Positions 21,252-33,114 are shown, numbered from the stretch's first letter. The stretch: DNA of 64,000 bases from Aquanectria penicillioides (GCA_003415625.1 PYIU01000007.1:1302001-1366000); one strand, 5' to 3'. Notes: generated by a model from the letters alone, not told the origin. A program made the numbers and translations.

Positions 21252-22076
21252 TTAAAGCAGAAATCGCAGGGTAATTTCTGCAGCAGTCAAGGCATCATCA
21301 TCTGCGTCGATGGCGTCCAAAGACTGCTGAAAAAAAGTCGGGTCCCATTTAGCGCCAAACACCTTGACCGTCTCAGAGTTGACGAAGCGGTCAAACTCGA
21401 AGTGACCTTGATAGGTGAGTACACGGCCCGGCTCCAATACACCCTGGACAGCGCAGTGCTTTGTTGCACCAACTGGGATCCAGGGCTGTGGTAATCCTGC
21501 AGCAGGGATCTTGACGTGGTCGGCATGGACAAACTGCAGCCTCATCTCCCCAGGGCCTGGGACTGAGAATTGCTCTCCCGTGACTTTTCCAATCTGAGAG
21601 CCCTTTGCTGGTACAGGAAATGCTCTTCTGAACTCGTCCGTCAACTTGATCTCATGGACACCAAGCTCCCATCCGTTAGGGTCCTTCTCGACCTTGCACC
21701 CAGCGTCCCGAAGCAAGCTCTGGCAGACAATCTGGTGTCCAAAGCAACTTCCAAAGATCTTGATCCGGGGGAAGTTGCGGTAGATTGTCACCAAGTAGGC
21801 ATCGAGATTATGGATCCAGGGCTCGTCATAGTAGGATGAGGCCGCCGAGCCAGTGACGAGGATTGCGTCGAAATCTGAAGCAGATTTTGGGTATTCGCCT
21901 TGAACCACATCAAAATCAGTAGATTCGATCTTGGTATGAGGGGCAATCCGCACGGCTGCATCGCTCAGGAGGTTGTGGAAGATTGTTCCGTACGTTTTCG
22001 ACCTCGCCGCCACATTAGGGACTGGCGTGTCTGCGTTTAGCATCGCTATCCGGATGGTGTAGGATAAGGAACCCAT
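21252..22076 (-). CDS. Class I glutamine-amidotransferase-like hydrolase
   Basis: An intronless frame; the first ATG (22076, MGSLSY) gives 274 residues. The GATase-1 triad is visible: nucleophile Cys111 in GSCFGHQ, His in YQGHFEFD near residue 230 and the nearby acidic residue. This stand-alone type lacks a synthase domain. Fungal relatives are often named copper/iron-regulated glutamine amidotransferase-like; many class I members hydrolyse gamma-glutamyl amides rather than supply ammonia to a partner. In this cluster a role in releasing ammonia or glutamate from an amide intermediate is possible (inference). It diverges from the permease gene and shares promoter B, which carries the regulon motif. 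Confidence 0.88.
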   Translation of the reverse strand: MGSLSYTIRIAMLNADTPVPNVAARSKTYGTIFHNLLSDAAVRIAPHTKIESTDFDVVQGEYPKSASDFDAILVTGSAASSYYDEPWIHNLDAYLVTIYRNFPRIKIFGSCFGHQIVCQSLLRDAGCKVEKDPNGWELGVHEIKLTDEFRRAFPVPAKGSQIGKVTGEQFSVPGPGEMRLQFVHADHVKIPAAGLPQPWIPVGATKHCAVQGVLEPGRVLTYQGHFEFDRFVNSETVKVFGAKWDPTFFQQSLDAIDADDDALTAAEITLRFLL

Positions 22077-23022
22077 GGTGGCTGGATGTATTGTTGATGA
22101 TGCAAAATCGTCAACGAGGGCTTGGGGAGTTCTCTTCAAAGGCAATTCAAGTTATACTGTCACGATGCTTCCTTGGCTACCTGTGACTCACGAAGTTGTC
22201 ATGGAAATGAGTGGGAAATGGGTTGGGTGCTACTCCCCAGTAGATAGGTTTTAAGACCCACATGGAGACGCAAATGGCTATCGTCGGATGTGAGAGAGGA
22301 CATACTCGGCAGCCACATTTCAGCTCGCCTAGAGTTTTGGCATATGGTAGGCTTCCTAAATCTATCGCTTCAATGTCCGACGAGCCAACAATTAAACCTG
22401 GTTCGATAGTCGAACAAGGTTTCTGACTCTGGCGTCAACCCCGGCGCGTCTCCGTGGGACAGGTGTAGGGTAGGCGATCGGACTCGAGAGTCCGTTATCG
22501 GGATGTCGAGTCCGACGATATGGGTTAGTGCGGGCTTTGAGAGTGCGAAACCAGGCTCAATCGTAGACACCCCGCAATTGTGGCACTAGAGTGACGTTGA
22601 TTTGGCTGGAGAGATACATGGGCCCCTATCTCTGTTAGAACGAAATGGGTTTCGACCGCGGCTGGAATTCATCCCAGTGGCCTGGGCCAAATCCCTGCTC
22701 TCCACCTCCTCGTGATAACGTTGAGACCAAGCGGAGCCCACACGACAACACCAGGTGTCGCCTGGTCTAGATCCTGGCTTGGTCACATTTCAACTGATCG
22801 ATTCAACATTGAACAGGGTGGCCAACAACACCCCTAAATTATATCCCTGAGAGCTCCAAGTATATGATAGTAGCCATCCCTCCCACTTTTTCTTTGCTTT
22901 TTTGTTTTTCACACACCTCTTCCATGGTTGCTTGGTTCGTGCCAAAATACCTGACTCGTTTCAAAGATTGAGTTTTGACTCAATTCACTCAACCACGACA
23001 GACTCGCCTTGATCATATCAAT
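22077..23022. promoter_or_regulatory. Divergent promoter B (amidotransferase-like / permease) with regulon motifs
   Basis: 946 bp between outward-facing starts. The 10-mer TCGGACTCGA occurs at 22478-22487 and again inverted as TCGAGTCCGA at 22506-22515. The first copy is half of a near-palindrome, CGGACTC-GA-GAGTCCG (22479-22494). Inverted CGG half sites are the usual target of dimeric Zn2Cys6 proteins. No gene-like frame is present. Confidence 0.7.
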
Positions 23023-24687
23023 ATGTCGGAAGGATCGAAGGATTTAAAAGGCGGCCTCGTCTCGCCTGGCGATGTGGAAAGAGCATCCTCCATTGGCGCT
23101 GGCGAATTGGCCCACCCGGTTGGAAAGGATGTAGATATCGCCGCTCAATACGCCAACCAGCTCGAGGGCGAAAATGCCTACACCCCCAAAGAATGGACAA
23201 GACTCAGATGGAAGCTAGATCTTCGTCTAGTGCCTCTACTCTGGTTTAACGTCACGTTAGGAGCTATGGAGTAGGTGATTTCCTTCACTAAGGTGTTCTA
23301 GAGACGTTGCTAACATGTGGCGTAGCAAAGTCACAACCGCGACAGCGGCGCTTTACGGGTTCCGCGAGGACACTGGTCTCACAGGAGACAAGTATAGCTG
23401 GGTCGGAAGTGCCTTCTACGTAAGTCTTTACCCAGGGTTTACTTGGAATGAGCGCATGGTCTGACTAAAATGCAGTTTGGATATCTCTTCTGGTGCCTTC
23501 CTAGCGGCAGCCTGCTGCAGAAGTTCCCAATTGCAAAGCTTCTCTTCGCCGTCCAACTTATTTGGGGAGTGATTCTCATTGCCACTGGATTCGCCAACAA
23601 TTTCCCCACTCTAATTGCCCTGCGAGTTCTTTTGGGTGCCCTTGAAGCTCCAATTGTTCCCGGCAACTTCTTGGTTCTGGGAATGTGGTACACTCGACGA
23701 GAACAGCCAATTCGAACCGGTCTCATGTACACTGGTCTCTCCGTCTGTTTCACAGGCCCCATCGGCTGGGGTATTGGATACCTCGTGGGGGACCACAAGT
23801 GGAGAGCCATGTTCTGGATCACTGGAGCCATGACTATTGTCTGGGCCTGCGTTATTGGCTGGCTTCTTCCGGATAACCCTGTCAAGGCCAAGTTTGTGAC
23901 GGAGCGCGAGAAGGCAATTGTCATCGACAAGCTTCGTGCTGATCAAACTGGAGTTGAGAACAAGACCTTCAAGAAGGAGCAAGTATTTGAGGCTCTTATG
24001 GATCCCAAGACTTGGTTGATGTTTATGTTCAACATCATGATTTCTATTCCCAACGGCGGTCTTACCAACTTCTCTCCTCTCGTCATCAAGGGATTGGGCT
24101 ACTCTTCTCAGCGTTCAACCCTGCTCATGATGCCTACTGGAATCATGCAGACCGCTTCATCCTACATTTGCAACGGCTGTGTCTTCCTGTGCGCCAAGTA
24201 CATTCCTCACAGGCAGTGCCGTACTATTTGGGTGCTTTTCGGCATCATCGTGGGTCTCATTTCATCAGTGTTCCTGTACACACTGCCCCTGAACAACTAC
24301 AACGGTCGCCTGGCTGCACTGTATATGTCTTACTTCTACCTCGGACCTTATATTGTTGCCCTTGGCATCAACACGGCAAACACTGCAGGTCATACCAAGA
24401 AGGTCACTACAAATGCCCTGATTTTCATCGCTTACTGTGTCTCAAACATTGTGGCACCCCAGTTTTTCAGGTCCAACCAGGCCCCTCTCTATCCCCTCGG
24501 CATTGCTGCAATCTTGGGAAGCTACATCTTGTCCATGATTATCATTATCTTGTATGCGACTTACTGCTGGTGGGAGAACCGCAGGAGGGACGCTGTTGAT
24601 AAGGCAAGCGGCAACACGTCGCATGCTGATACTGATTTCCGTGATTTGACGGACAAGCAGAATATCCACTTCCGATATGTATTTTAG
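23023..24687 (+). CDS. Dal5/Tna1-type MFS permease (anion:cation symporter family)
   Basis: Three exons, 23023-23270, 23326-23419 and 23476-24687, with 55- and 56-bp introns, give 517 residues. Splicing restores the family's first loop (AMDKVTTATAALYGF) and GDKYSWVGSAFYFGYL. About 12 transmembrane helices follow a polar N-terminus of about 75 residues; WPxxPxxPG-like features of the Dal5 group are present in modified form (LVDHKWRAMFWITGA, WLLPDNPVKAKFVTEREK). Members import small organic anions such as allantoate, ureidosuccinate, nicotinate or pantothenate. Its place beside a 5-oxoprolinase and an amidotransferase-like gene suggests import of a nitrogen-containing carboxylate. Expression is probably shared through promoter B. 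Confidence 0.9.
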
Positions 24688-25595
24688 AGAGAAGAATATT
24701 CTTGGGCTGGATGGCTGGAACTACTGGAGGGCGGTAGGTTAGTGTACAAGCTTGGAAATATCTTAGCAATAAATTATAATTAGTGCGAGATCTGGTAATC
24801 CAATGGGAATAACTGTCGTCCTGTCCTGGGCACACAAACTAAGATGACCCTGGCGTTTGCATCTGGCACGCATAATGACACCTTTGTGTTTTATTAGGAA
24901 CATATTAGTACTATTATCTTGGCTTCATATGAGAAGCGAATTATGATCTGCTCTGCATTTCTTTGCATTTCGTTGAACTACCCATTTCCGCCAACAAGAA
25001 GGGGATGTGACCAATGAGACCCTCCTTGCCAGCGACTACATGATCTATTGCATATCCTACAATCCGAGCCGCCGTAGTCATGCGTGCCAACCTCGCTTCT
25101 ACTTCACAACCGTAACTGTAACTAGTAGTCTCCCGATGATCCAATGCTCCAATCGTACATTGTTCTTATTCCCCGGATCCCGGATGCTAGTGCTGTGGCT
25201 GCTGCCACGCACTCAAGCCTAGCCCCTGCGCCGTGGGTTTGCACTGAGGCTTTGCGGGGAACCTTGTCGGCTGAATTGCGAGCCAAGTCCTCGCTAACTG
25301 TCGGAGTTTGGCCCCCGACAGGCTTTCGGACTCGACTCTGCGACGGTATCGGTATCTGCGACTCCATGGATTTTCAACACCGTCGCACAATGCTGCTCGA
25401 CCTATCGCACTCCGCATTCCGTGTTCCGTGGATGACTGCTGGCATGTTATCGGCGCCCGCTCATCTCTGCCATGCATCCCAACCCAATCATTGCACTAGG
25501 CTTATTAAGAACAATCCCATCGAGATAGATTCTTGGTTTGGAGGATTCTCAATTCAGTCTTATTTCGAATCCATTGGGATAACAAGCTTGTCACA
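24688..25595. promoter_or_regulatory. Promoter C (5-oxoprolinase) with regulon motifs
   Basis: 908 bp between the permease stop and the oxoprolinase start. TCGGAGTTT lies at 25301-25309 and the exact 10-mer TCGGACTCGA at 25326-25335, about 260 bp before the start codon. Frames in this stretch have no family features. Confidence 0.65.
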
Positions 25596-28500
25596 ATGTC
25601 TTCCACGAATCTTCCTTCATCTCGCATCCGTATTGCAATAGACCGCGGTGGTACATTTACAGATTGTCTGGGTATTGCTCCTGGAAAGCCAGATATCCTC
25701 GTCAAACTTCTTAGCAATGATCCAACAAACTACTCCGACGCTCCCACTGAGGGCATTCGTCGGATCCTCGAGGCGGCAACTGGAGCATCCATTCCCCGTG
25801 GCGAGCTTATCGATACGAGTGGCATTGAATCGATAAAGATGGGCACAACCGTCGCAACAAATGCCCTCCTCGAGAGAGCCTCAACACCATGTGCTTTGGT
25901 GGTTACACGGGGTTTTAAGGATCTGTTGCGTATCGGCGACCAGACTCGTCCTAAATTATTTGACCTGAACATTAGACGTCCGGAAACTCTATTCCGAGAT
26001 GTTCTTGAGGTTGATGAGCGTATCACACTCCATGACTCCTCCGAGGATGCTACTAGTCTTACCGAGTCTGACCGGGATGCCTTAGGCCTCAAGACGGGTA
26101 TTGGAGGCGAAGCTATCCGGATTCTGCAACCTTTAGGTGAACTGATGATGAATTGGAGAATTAAAGGAGTGCTGTTAACAAAGCTGAATAGATATCGAGG
26201 GCGCACGGACTGGCCTACAGGCACTGTTCGACAAAGGCGTTAGAGCATTGGCCATTACTCTCCTTCACTCATACACATTTCCTGACCATGAGCTTCAGCT
26301 CTTTAAGATTGCTGAAGAGATTGGATTCAGTCAGATTTCTCTCTCATCTCAAATTTTCCCCATGATCAAGGCCGTATCAAGAGGTTACTCTGCTACTGCT
26401 GATGCATATCTGACTCCTTTGACAAAAACATATATTGATAGTTTCCGACAAGGATTTGTCGGGAACTTGGAGGACGCCAACGGCGCTCGATGTGAGTTCA
26501 TGCAGAGCGATGGCGGTCTTGTGGGATGGCAGAGCTTTAGTGGTCTCAGGGCCATTCTTTCAGGCCCGGCCGGTGGCGTTGTTGGATTCAGCCGAACCTG
26601 TTATGACCCAGAGCGTCGCAAGCCTGTTATCGGATTTGACATGGGAGGAACAAGTACAGATGTCTCGCGATATGCTGGTAGCCTGGAGCATACTTTCGAA
26701 TCGATCACTGCGGGTATCACCATTCAATCGCCTCAGCTTGAAGTTGATACTGTTGCAGCAGGTAGGTTAAGCACAATAATCTGCAAGAAATATCGCTAAT
26801 CCTTGCTAGGTGGTGGAAGTATTTTGTCGTACAGAAATGGCCTCTTCCTTGCTGGACCCGAGTCTGCTAGTGCTCATCCGGGTCCTGTTGCGTACCGCAA
26901 GGGAGGTCCCTTGACGGTCACCGATGCGAACTTGGTCCTAGGTCGTCTACAGGCCAAATATTTCCCAAAGATCTTCGGAACTGATGAAAACGAAAGCCTT
27001 GATTACGAAGGCGCCAAAGCAGCATTTGAGACCCTCCTCTGTAAGGTCAATGAGGACCTTGAAGCTACCGGTGCTCCGACGAAAACGGTTGAAGAGCTGG
27101 CCCTAGGCTTCTTGGAGGTTGCCAACGAGACTATGTGCAGACCAATTAGGTCGCTCACTGAAGCGAAAGGATATCGCGCATCAGATCACGAACTTGCTGT
27201 TTTTGGTGGTGCAGGTGGCCAGCATGCGTGTGTAAGTGCAGAGATCTATAACCAGGGCATCCACATGACTGACACCAGATAGGCCATCGCCGCTAATCTT
27301 GGCATCAACCGAATCCTTATTCACCGATATTCTTCCATCTTGTCAGCTTACGGAATGGCATTGGCAGACTTGGTTCACGATGTGCAACAACCGTACTCCG
27401 CTGTCTTGAGTACTTCATCAAAAGAACTCGACTTCCGCTTGAAAGAACTTGAGCAGATGGCTACAGGAAAGCTCTTGTCGGACGGTGCTTCGTTAGACTC
27501 ATTGACTTTCGAACACTTTTTGAATCTGCGCTATGTGGGATCCGATACTACATTCATGATCCCCAGACCAGGAAACGGTGCTTGGGCTGATGCATTCACG
27601 GCCGAACACAAGAGACAATTCTCATTCATCATGGATGGGCGAGAAATCCTCGTGGAGAATATCCGAGTCAGAGCAACTTCCCAGAGCTCGTCTGTTGAAC
27701 CTGATTTCGTTCTTAAGAAGCAGCTGGCAACCTCTTCCTTGACTGTTGTAGCTGCAGAAAAGGCTTCGGATCAAGTCCAACTGTTCTTCAAGGAGGGATG
27801 GATGACGGCACCACTCTATTTCCTTGGATCCTTCGAGACAGGTGACGTTATTCAGGGACCTGCAATCATTCTTGACAACACCCAAACCATTGTGGTTAGC
27901 CCAAATGCCAAGGCGACCATCTTGGAACGTCATGTAGTCCTAGAACTTGCCGAGACAACGAAAAAGCAATCTATTGAAGAGGTCTCTGTCTCCGACAAGA
28001 AGGTTGACCCTGTTCAACTTACTATCATGGGTCATCGATTCATGAGCATTGCTGAGCAGATGGGACATGCGCTTCAGAAAACTAGTGTTTCGGTCAATAT
28101 CAAGGAGCGTCTTGACTTTAGCTGCGCCCTGTTCAGCCCAGACGGCCGATTGGTCGCAAATGCACCGCATGTGCCTGTTCATCTGGGATCCATGGAACAA
28201 GCTGTCATGTACCAACACGAGAAGTATCTGGGTCAGCTTCGTCCCGGAGATGTCATTGTGGCGAACCACCCCATCTCTGGAGGAACTCATCTGCCAGACA
28301 TTACTTGTGTCACCCCCGTCTTTGATGAAGCCGGTAAGGAAGTTATCTTCTATACAGCGTCCAGAGGCCACCATCAAGAGATTGGAGGCATCTTACCAGG
28401 TAGCATGCCTGCTGGAAGTGTTGAGCTTTATGAAGAGGGAGCTGCTATTGTGTCCGAGTTTCTCGTTCGAGATGGTGTTTTTAACGAGGAGCGCATCACA

Positions 28501-29712
28501 AAGCTCCTTCTTGAAGACCCTGCCCAGTATCCAGGTTGCTCTGGCACAAGAAAGTTGGCCGACAATATCAATGACCTCAAGGCTCAAGTTTCAGCTAATG
28601 CCAAGGGCGCTGCTCTTGTCTCAGAACTCATTACAGAGAGTGGTTTGAGCACAGTTCACTTCAATATGCGTGCCATCACGAACAATGCCGAGGCTTGTGT
28701 TCGTGATTTCCTACTTCGAACTCACGCAGCAACTGGTGGCAAGCCTTTGTTCGCCCTCGACCACATGGATGATGGAACCCCAATTCAACTTACTGTTACG
28801 ATTAACCCTGAATCGGCATCTGCTCACTTTGATTTTACTGGCACTGGCGAGGAAGGGTACCACTCTTTCAACGCCCCTCAGGCCATTACAAGGAGTGCAA
28901 CACTTTACGTTCTCCGGTGTTTGATCAACCAAGATATCCCTCTAAATGAGGGCTGTCTACGCCCTCTTGAATTCACCATTCCCCAGGGAACTATTCTAAA
29001 CCCATCCCCCACTGCGGCTGTCTGCGCAGGAAACCCTATTACATCTCAGCGAGTGACAGACGTCGTCATCAAGGCCTTTGCTGCATGCGCTGCTAGTCAG
29101 GGTGACTGCAATGTCGTCTCTTTTGGAACCGATGGCAACATTGACTCTGAAACTGGCTTGCTGATTCCTGACTCGGGTTTCGGATTCTGCGAGACTATTT
29201 GCGGTGGTAGCGGTGCAGGCGAGGGCTGGCACGGCACAAGCGGTGTCCATATCCATATGACAAACACGCGTATCACTGATCCTGAAATTCTTGAAAAGAG
29301 ATACCCGGTTATTCTCCGAGAGTTCAGTATTAGAGATGGATCCGGTGGTCGAGGAAAGTGGAATGGTGGCAACGGTATTCGCCGAGTCTACGAGTTTGGT
29401 CGAGGGATGGGGTGCTCAATTGTGAGCGAACGCCGAGTAACACGTCCATATGGCATGAAAGGCGGCGAGGATGGTAAGTCTGGTGTGAACTATGTCGTTA
29501 AGGGTGGCGGCGCAAACGGTCGATGGTGTCGAGTGGGAGGACGAAAGGACTTCAAGGTCGACAAAGGGGACTGGTTCGTTATTGATACGCCAGGTGGAGG
29601 TGGTTGGGGTCACCTAGCTGCGGGTGAAGAAAGCAATGGCCCAATTAAAACAAACGGAGTAGAAAGGACCTTTACGAGCCAGTTTCAGCTGGCCCAAGAA
29701 GCAAGTAATTGA
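25596..29712 (+). CDS. 5-oxoprolinase / ATP-dependent hydantoinase (fused HyuA-HyuB type)
   Basis: Four exons: 25596-26136, 26192-26761, 26810-27231 and 27283-29712, separated by introns of 55, 48 and 51 bp, give 1320 residues, matching eukaryotic 5-oxoprolinases. The N-terminal half is hydantoinase A: RIAIDRGGTFTDC near the start (actin-fold ATP site), KMGTTVATNALLER, and VIGFDMGGTSTDVSRY. The C-terminal half, from about residue 780, is hydantoinase B, with MGHRFMSIAEQMGHAL, ANHPISGGTHLPDITCV and GGGGWGH. The enzyme opens 5-oxo-L-proline to glutamate with ATP; relatives act on hydantoins or N-methylhydantoin, so the actual lactam is open. It is cytosolic, and the ATG at 25596 directly precedes the ATP-binding core. 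Upstream motifs and neighbours suggest a catabolic role rather than only glutathione turnover. Confidence 0.93.
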
Positions 29713-29852
29713 TTGATAGACATGCCTCATGAGCTGTTCAAGTAACTAAAATATACGAACCTATCATCTCGACAGGCGTTCTCAGGCTCTCAGAGTTTCT
29801 CAGTATTCTAACTAGGATGAAGTGAATTGAGAATTAATTTCTTTCTCCTCAT

Positions 29853-31482
29853 TCAATGCAAGGACAATGTTGCAGCCATCCATACCAGCGTCCCAAACTG
29901 ATCCAGATTTTCGCACCAGCTCATTACATCAGCGAAACTATCATCGCCATCAATATCGGGATATGGATTTGAAGGAACAGTTGATTTTAAATCCCTAACC
30001 GCCAGTGGCGCTCTGCCTCCTCGGCACTCAAAGCTCTTATAGTATTGCTTTACCCATTGAGAAGTCGACTTAGTCTCCCAAAGGGCTCTCCCACAAGGCA
30101 ATGGTGCATCTATAAACCCATTGCAACTCCTCTGATCTCTTTTTCCAATGATCACATCAAGCAGTGTTTCAATGGTATAGAGGAAAAGGACAGTCCTAAA
30201 GGCCATGCATGTAAGTATACGTTGCGGTATTAGTGAGGGGAGGCATAGAGTAAATCTGTAGAAAATACCCACCTTCTTGTACTCTCAAGAACCATCCAAT
30301 CGTGGCGAGAGTTCGGGCCTTGCAATTTGCTGTAGCCATCCCTGTAATACGAAACTTCATGTAATCTTTCAGCTACGGCCTATGAATCACAGTCAGTACT
30401 TCTATGGATCTAATATCCTAATTTTAAACACAGTCGGATATACCAATCACATACACTAAGAGTAGCTACTAATTCATTTGTGTCATTTCTCTGTAGAGAT
30501 TCCGGGTCTAGCGTTTGAAGAACAACATATATACTTGTCGATTGTAGGGCCTCGAGTAGAGTTTCTGTATCGTAACTCTCATACTAGACCGAATCATCTT
30601 AGAAACTGCCATAATCGAAGATTAATTGTTGAAACTCACCTCCTGCCGAATTCTTGCAAGCTCTGCGTAGATGGTTTCCCACACAAAGTCACCACTGGCT
30701 GGTGTTTTAGAGTAAAATAGTCGTACTAGGGATATGCAAATACTCAAGATCTTGGGAAGACATTGATGTGTTTGTTTCTCATCACAATCTTGATCCAATC
30801 CACCACTCAAAGCGCATCTGCTATGAATGAAGGGGGGCAAAGTTAAACCATCTATCATCAATCTTGGGTAGGATTCAATCTGCCCCATCATGATCTTGGC
30901 AGCGAAGACGCCATGTGCCGTCAAAGGTCTCCGCTTGATCAGTTGGTTTGATGGCCCATGAGGAGCCAGAATCCCGTTCCGGATAGGTGAGTCTGTTCTA
31001 TTGGTGGCCATTGGGGAGCTACGATCAGATATGGCGCCTGATGCGAAGCTGAATCCATTTGGAAATCCAAATATCGGGTTTACCGGTTCGAAAGTCGAGG
31101 ATGGAGCTAACAGGCACCTTGGATCTGCCAGACTTGTACCATCAGGTAGAATATCAAATGACGTAAAAGCGTCGTTCCGTGAGCTCACAGGCGATGGCAT
31201 TTCAAGACCAAGATGGCGGGAGGCATCGATCTGCATGGTCTCAACTGGCTTCTGGCCTGGGATAATCTCTACCTGGTCAAGAACCGTGTTCAAATCCTCT
31301 GTCACTTCAACATGTGAGAAACCAGAGCTTGGCCTTGAGTATGGCCATGATCGCGGCGTATCTCCAGAGTAGTCACATTCTAGATGCCGTTTCATGCACC
31401 GAGAGCATCTAGGCAAGGCAAGGCTGCATCGAGCTTTGGCGCCGCGGCACTGGCTGCAGGCCTTCTTTCTGCTTATAGGCAT
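29853..31482 (-). CDS. Zn(II)2Cys6 transcription factor, likely pathway-specific regulator of the cluster
   Basis: Four exons, 31482-30640, 30583-30455, 30379-30273 and 30195-29853, with introns of 56, 75 and 77 bp, give 473 residues. The zinc cluster is at the extreme N-terminus: CSQCRGAKARC and a CX6CX2CX6C half, with all six Cys in place at about residues 9-36. The rest has no strong domain. The short C-terminal exons look like an Aflr/AurR-type regulatory tail: TETLLEALQSTSIYVVLQTL and VIIGKRDQ (assignment tentative). The first ATG in frame is 31482. It is transcribed divergently from the Gfo/Idh gene over a promoter that itself carries the cluster motif, which suggests autoregulation. 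No other activator lies within the cluster. Confidence 0.85.
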
Positions 31483-31935
31483 CTCGAGGCGTGGAATCTC
31501 CGGAATTAAAGTCAATCGCGTCCAAAATATTACGTCGCCGGCACCCAAGTTGCGAGTGTTAGAAGACAATCATGAAATTGGTCAGCGATCGCACTGGAGG
31601 ACTCGACAGGGGTTCGGATTTCGGAGTTCAAGCGGGGTCGCCCCCTAGCGCCGGAGTTCGAGTGGATCCTCAACAATCACGACGATATTACTCCGTATGA
31701 ATTATGTTCTTAGAGGGAAGAGATGACGAGATTGAGAATCAGCGAGGCCAACGGAATTCCGATGTCATAATTTTTTTTCATTTGTCAGTTAGTAAGGATG
31801 AAACTAATCACAATCAAGTCATCCAACTTAGTGCTTAAATAGAACAACGGCATATTCGCTAGGCAGAATCTAATCAACTCATCATCAAAAATATTGTTTC
31901 TGACATTATATTGTCTTCATCGCCGCTCTTTCATC
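31483..31935. promoter_or_regulatory. Divergent promoter D (regulator / oxidoreductase) with regulon motifs
   Basis: 453 bp between outward-facing starts. GGACTCGA is at 31599-31606, TCGGAGTT at 31621-31628 and CGGAGTTCGA at 31652-31661, three related sites in about 65 bp. A poly-T stretch follows near 31770. Confidence 0.65.
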
Positions 31936-33114
31936 ATGGCTCCAATCCGCGTTGCACTTGTCGGACTCTCCCAAGTCAACATTCTTGAACCCAGTATCGG
32001 AAATTGGGGAGTGCTCGCTCACTTGAAGCCATTACTTCAGTCACCTCACTATGAGTTGACCGCTGTCTGCAACTCATCTGTGGAGTCTGCACGAAAATCA
32101 ATTGAATTTCACAAGCTTCCAGACACAATCAAGGCTTTTGGAAATGTTGAAGATTTGGCCAACGACCCTGACATTGACCTTGTCGCCATCTCTGTCAACG
32201 TTGGCAAACACTATCAATTGGCAAAACCAGCACTCTTGAAGAAAAAGGACATTTTTGTCGAGTGGCCATTAGGCGCCAGTATTATTGAGGCGGAGGAGCT
32301 AACCCAACTCGCCAAGGAGCAGGGAGTTCGTACCATTGTCGGCTTGCAGTTTCGCGGGGATCCTCTTCTCGCAAAGGTCAAAGAACTCCTTGGGCATGAT
32401 TCCATTGGAAAAGTCACAAGCTCCGTTGTCATGGGCTGTTCTAGCATGATTCCATCAGATATTTGGATTAACGAGGCCACATATTACTTGGACATGAAAA
32501 CCGGAGGCAACGAATTCTACATTTTCTTCGGCCACTGTGAGTTATCTGGTCGCAACGGAATCAGAGACTTTATACTAATGTTACAAGTTCTTGATGCCTT
32601 TACCTATGTTCTTGGAGACTTTGAGACAGTTCAGTCCACCTTGAAAGTCCAACAGCCAGTTGTACCTACTTTTAGCATCAAAACCGGCCAGCTGGTAGAC
32701 CAGGCTCATCCAAAAACTGCACCGGATCACGTATTAGTCCAGGGAGAGCTATCAAATGGCGCAGTGGCTAGTATAAGCTTCAGAAAGGCGAAGAAACCAG
32801 TTGATGACTTGTCTCTCCGTTGGTTGATCACCGGGACAGACGGAGAAATCGAAATCACAATTCCCGAAGATCATATCCAGATGGGACACGCCAAACGCTC
32901 TATTCGTTTCAGAAATGGGAAAGATGAAGTTCAAATCATCGACTTCAGCGAGGATGAGCCGGCTCACTTGCTGAATTCCCCTTACCCTGGAACTAACACC
33001 GCCAGGGTTTATGAGTCGTTCATCAAGAACACCCACCGATATGCGGACTTTGAGTCAGCGCTTAGGACTCATGAGCTCTTGCACAAGATTGCAGAGGACT
33101 CAAAGTTTATTTAA
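31936..33114 (+). CDS. Gfo/Idh/MocA-family NAD(P)-dependent oxidoreductase (Gal80-like)
   Basis: Two exons, 31936-32536 and 32588-33114, are separated by a 51-bp intron (GTGAGT, CTAATG, ACAAG) that is in frame and stop-free, so it is easily missed; splicing restores GHFLDAFTYVLGDFE. The product has 375 residues. The N-terminal Rossmann fold opens with RVALVGLSQ, and the family's EKP motif position reads EWPLG, so the usual catalytic Lys is replaced by Trp. That substitution is typical of Gal80-like members, some of which are regulators rather than enzymes (family knowledge). It may oxidise a hydroxy acid or sugar-like intermediate, or sense a ligand together with the divergent regulator. The choice is open. 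Confidence 0.87.
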   Translation: MAPIRVALVGLSQVNILEPSIGNWGVLAHLKPLLQSPHYELTAVCNSSVESARKSIEFHKLPDTIKAFGNVEDLANDPDIDLVAISVNVGKHYQLAKPALLKKKDIFVEWPLGASIIEAEELTQLAKEQGVRTIVGLQFRGDPLLAKVKELLGHDSIGKVTSSVVMGCSSMIPSDIWINEATYYLDMKTGGNEFYIFFGHCELSGRNGIRDFILMLQVLDAFTYVLGDFETVQSTLKVQQPVVPTFSIKTGQLVDQAHPKTAPDHVLVQGELSNGAVASISFRKAKKPVDDLSLRWLITGTDGEIEITIPEDHIQMGHAKRSIRFRNGKDEVQIIDFSEDEPAHLLNSPYPGTNTARVYESFIKNTHRYADFESALRTHELLHKIAEDSKFI

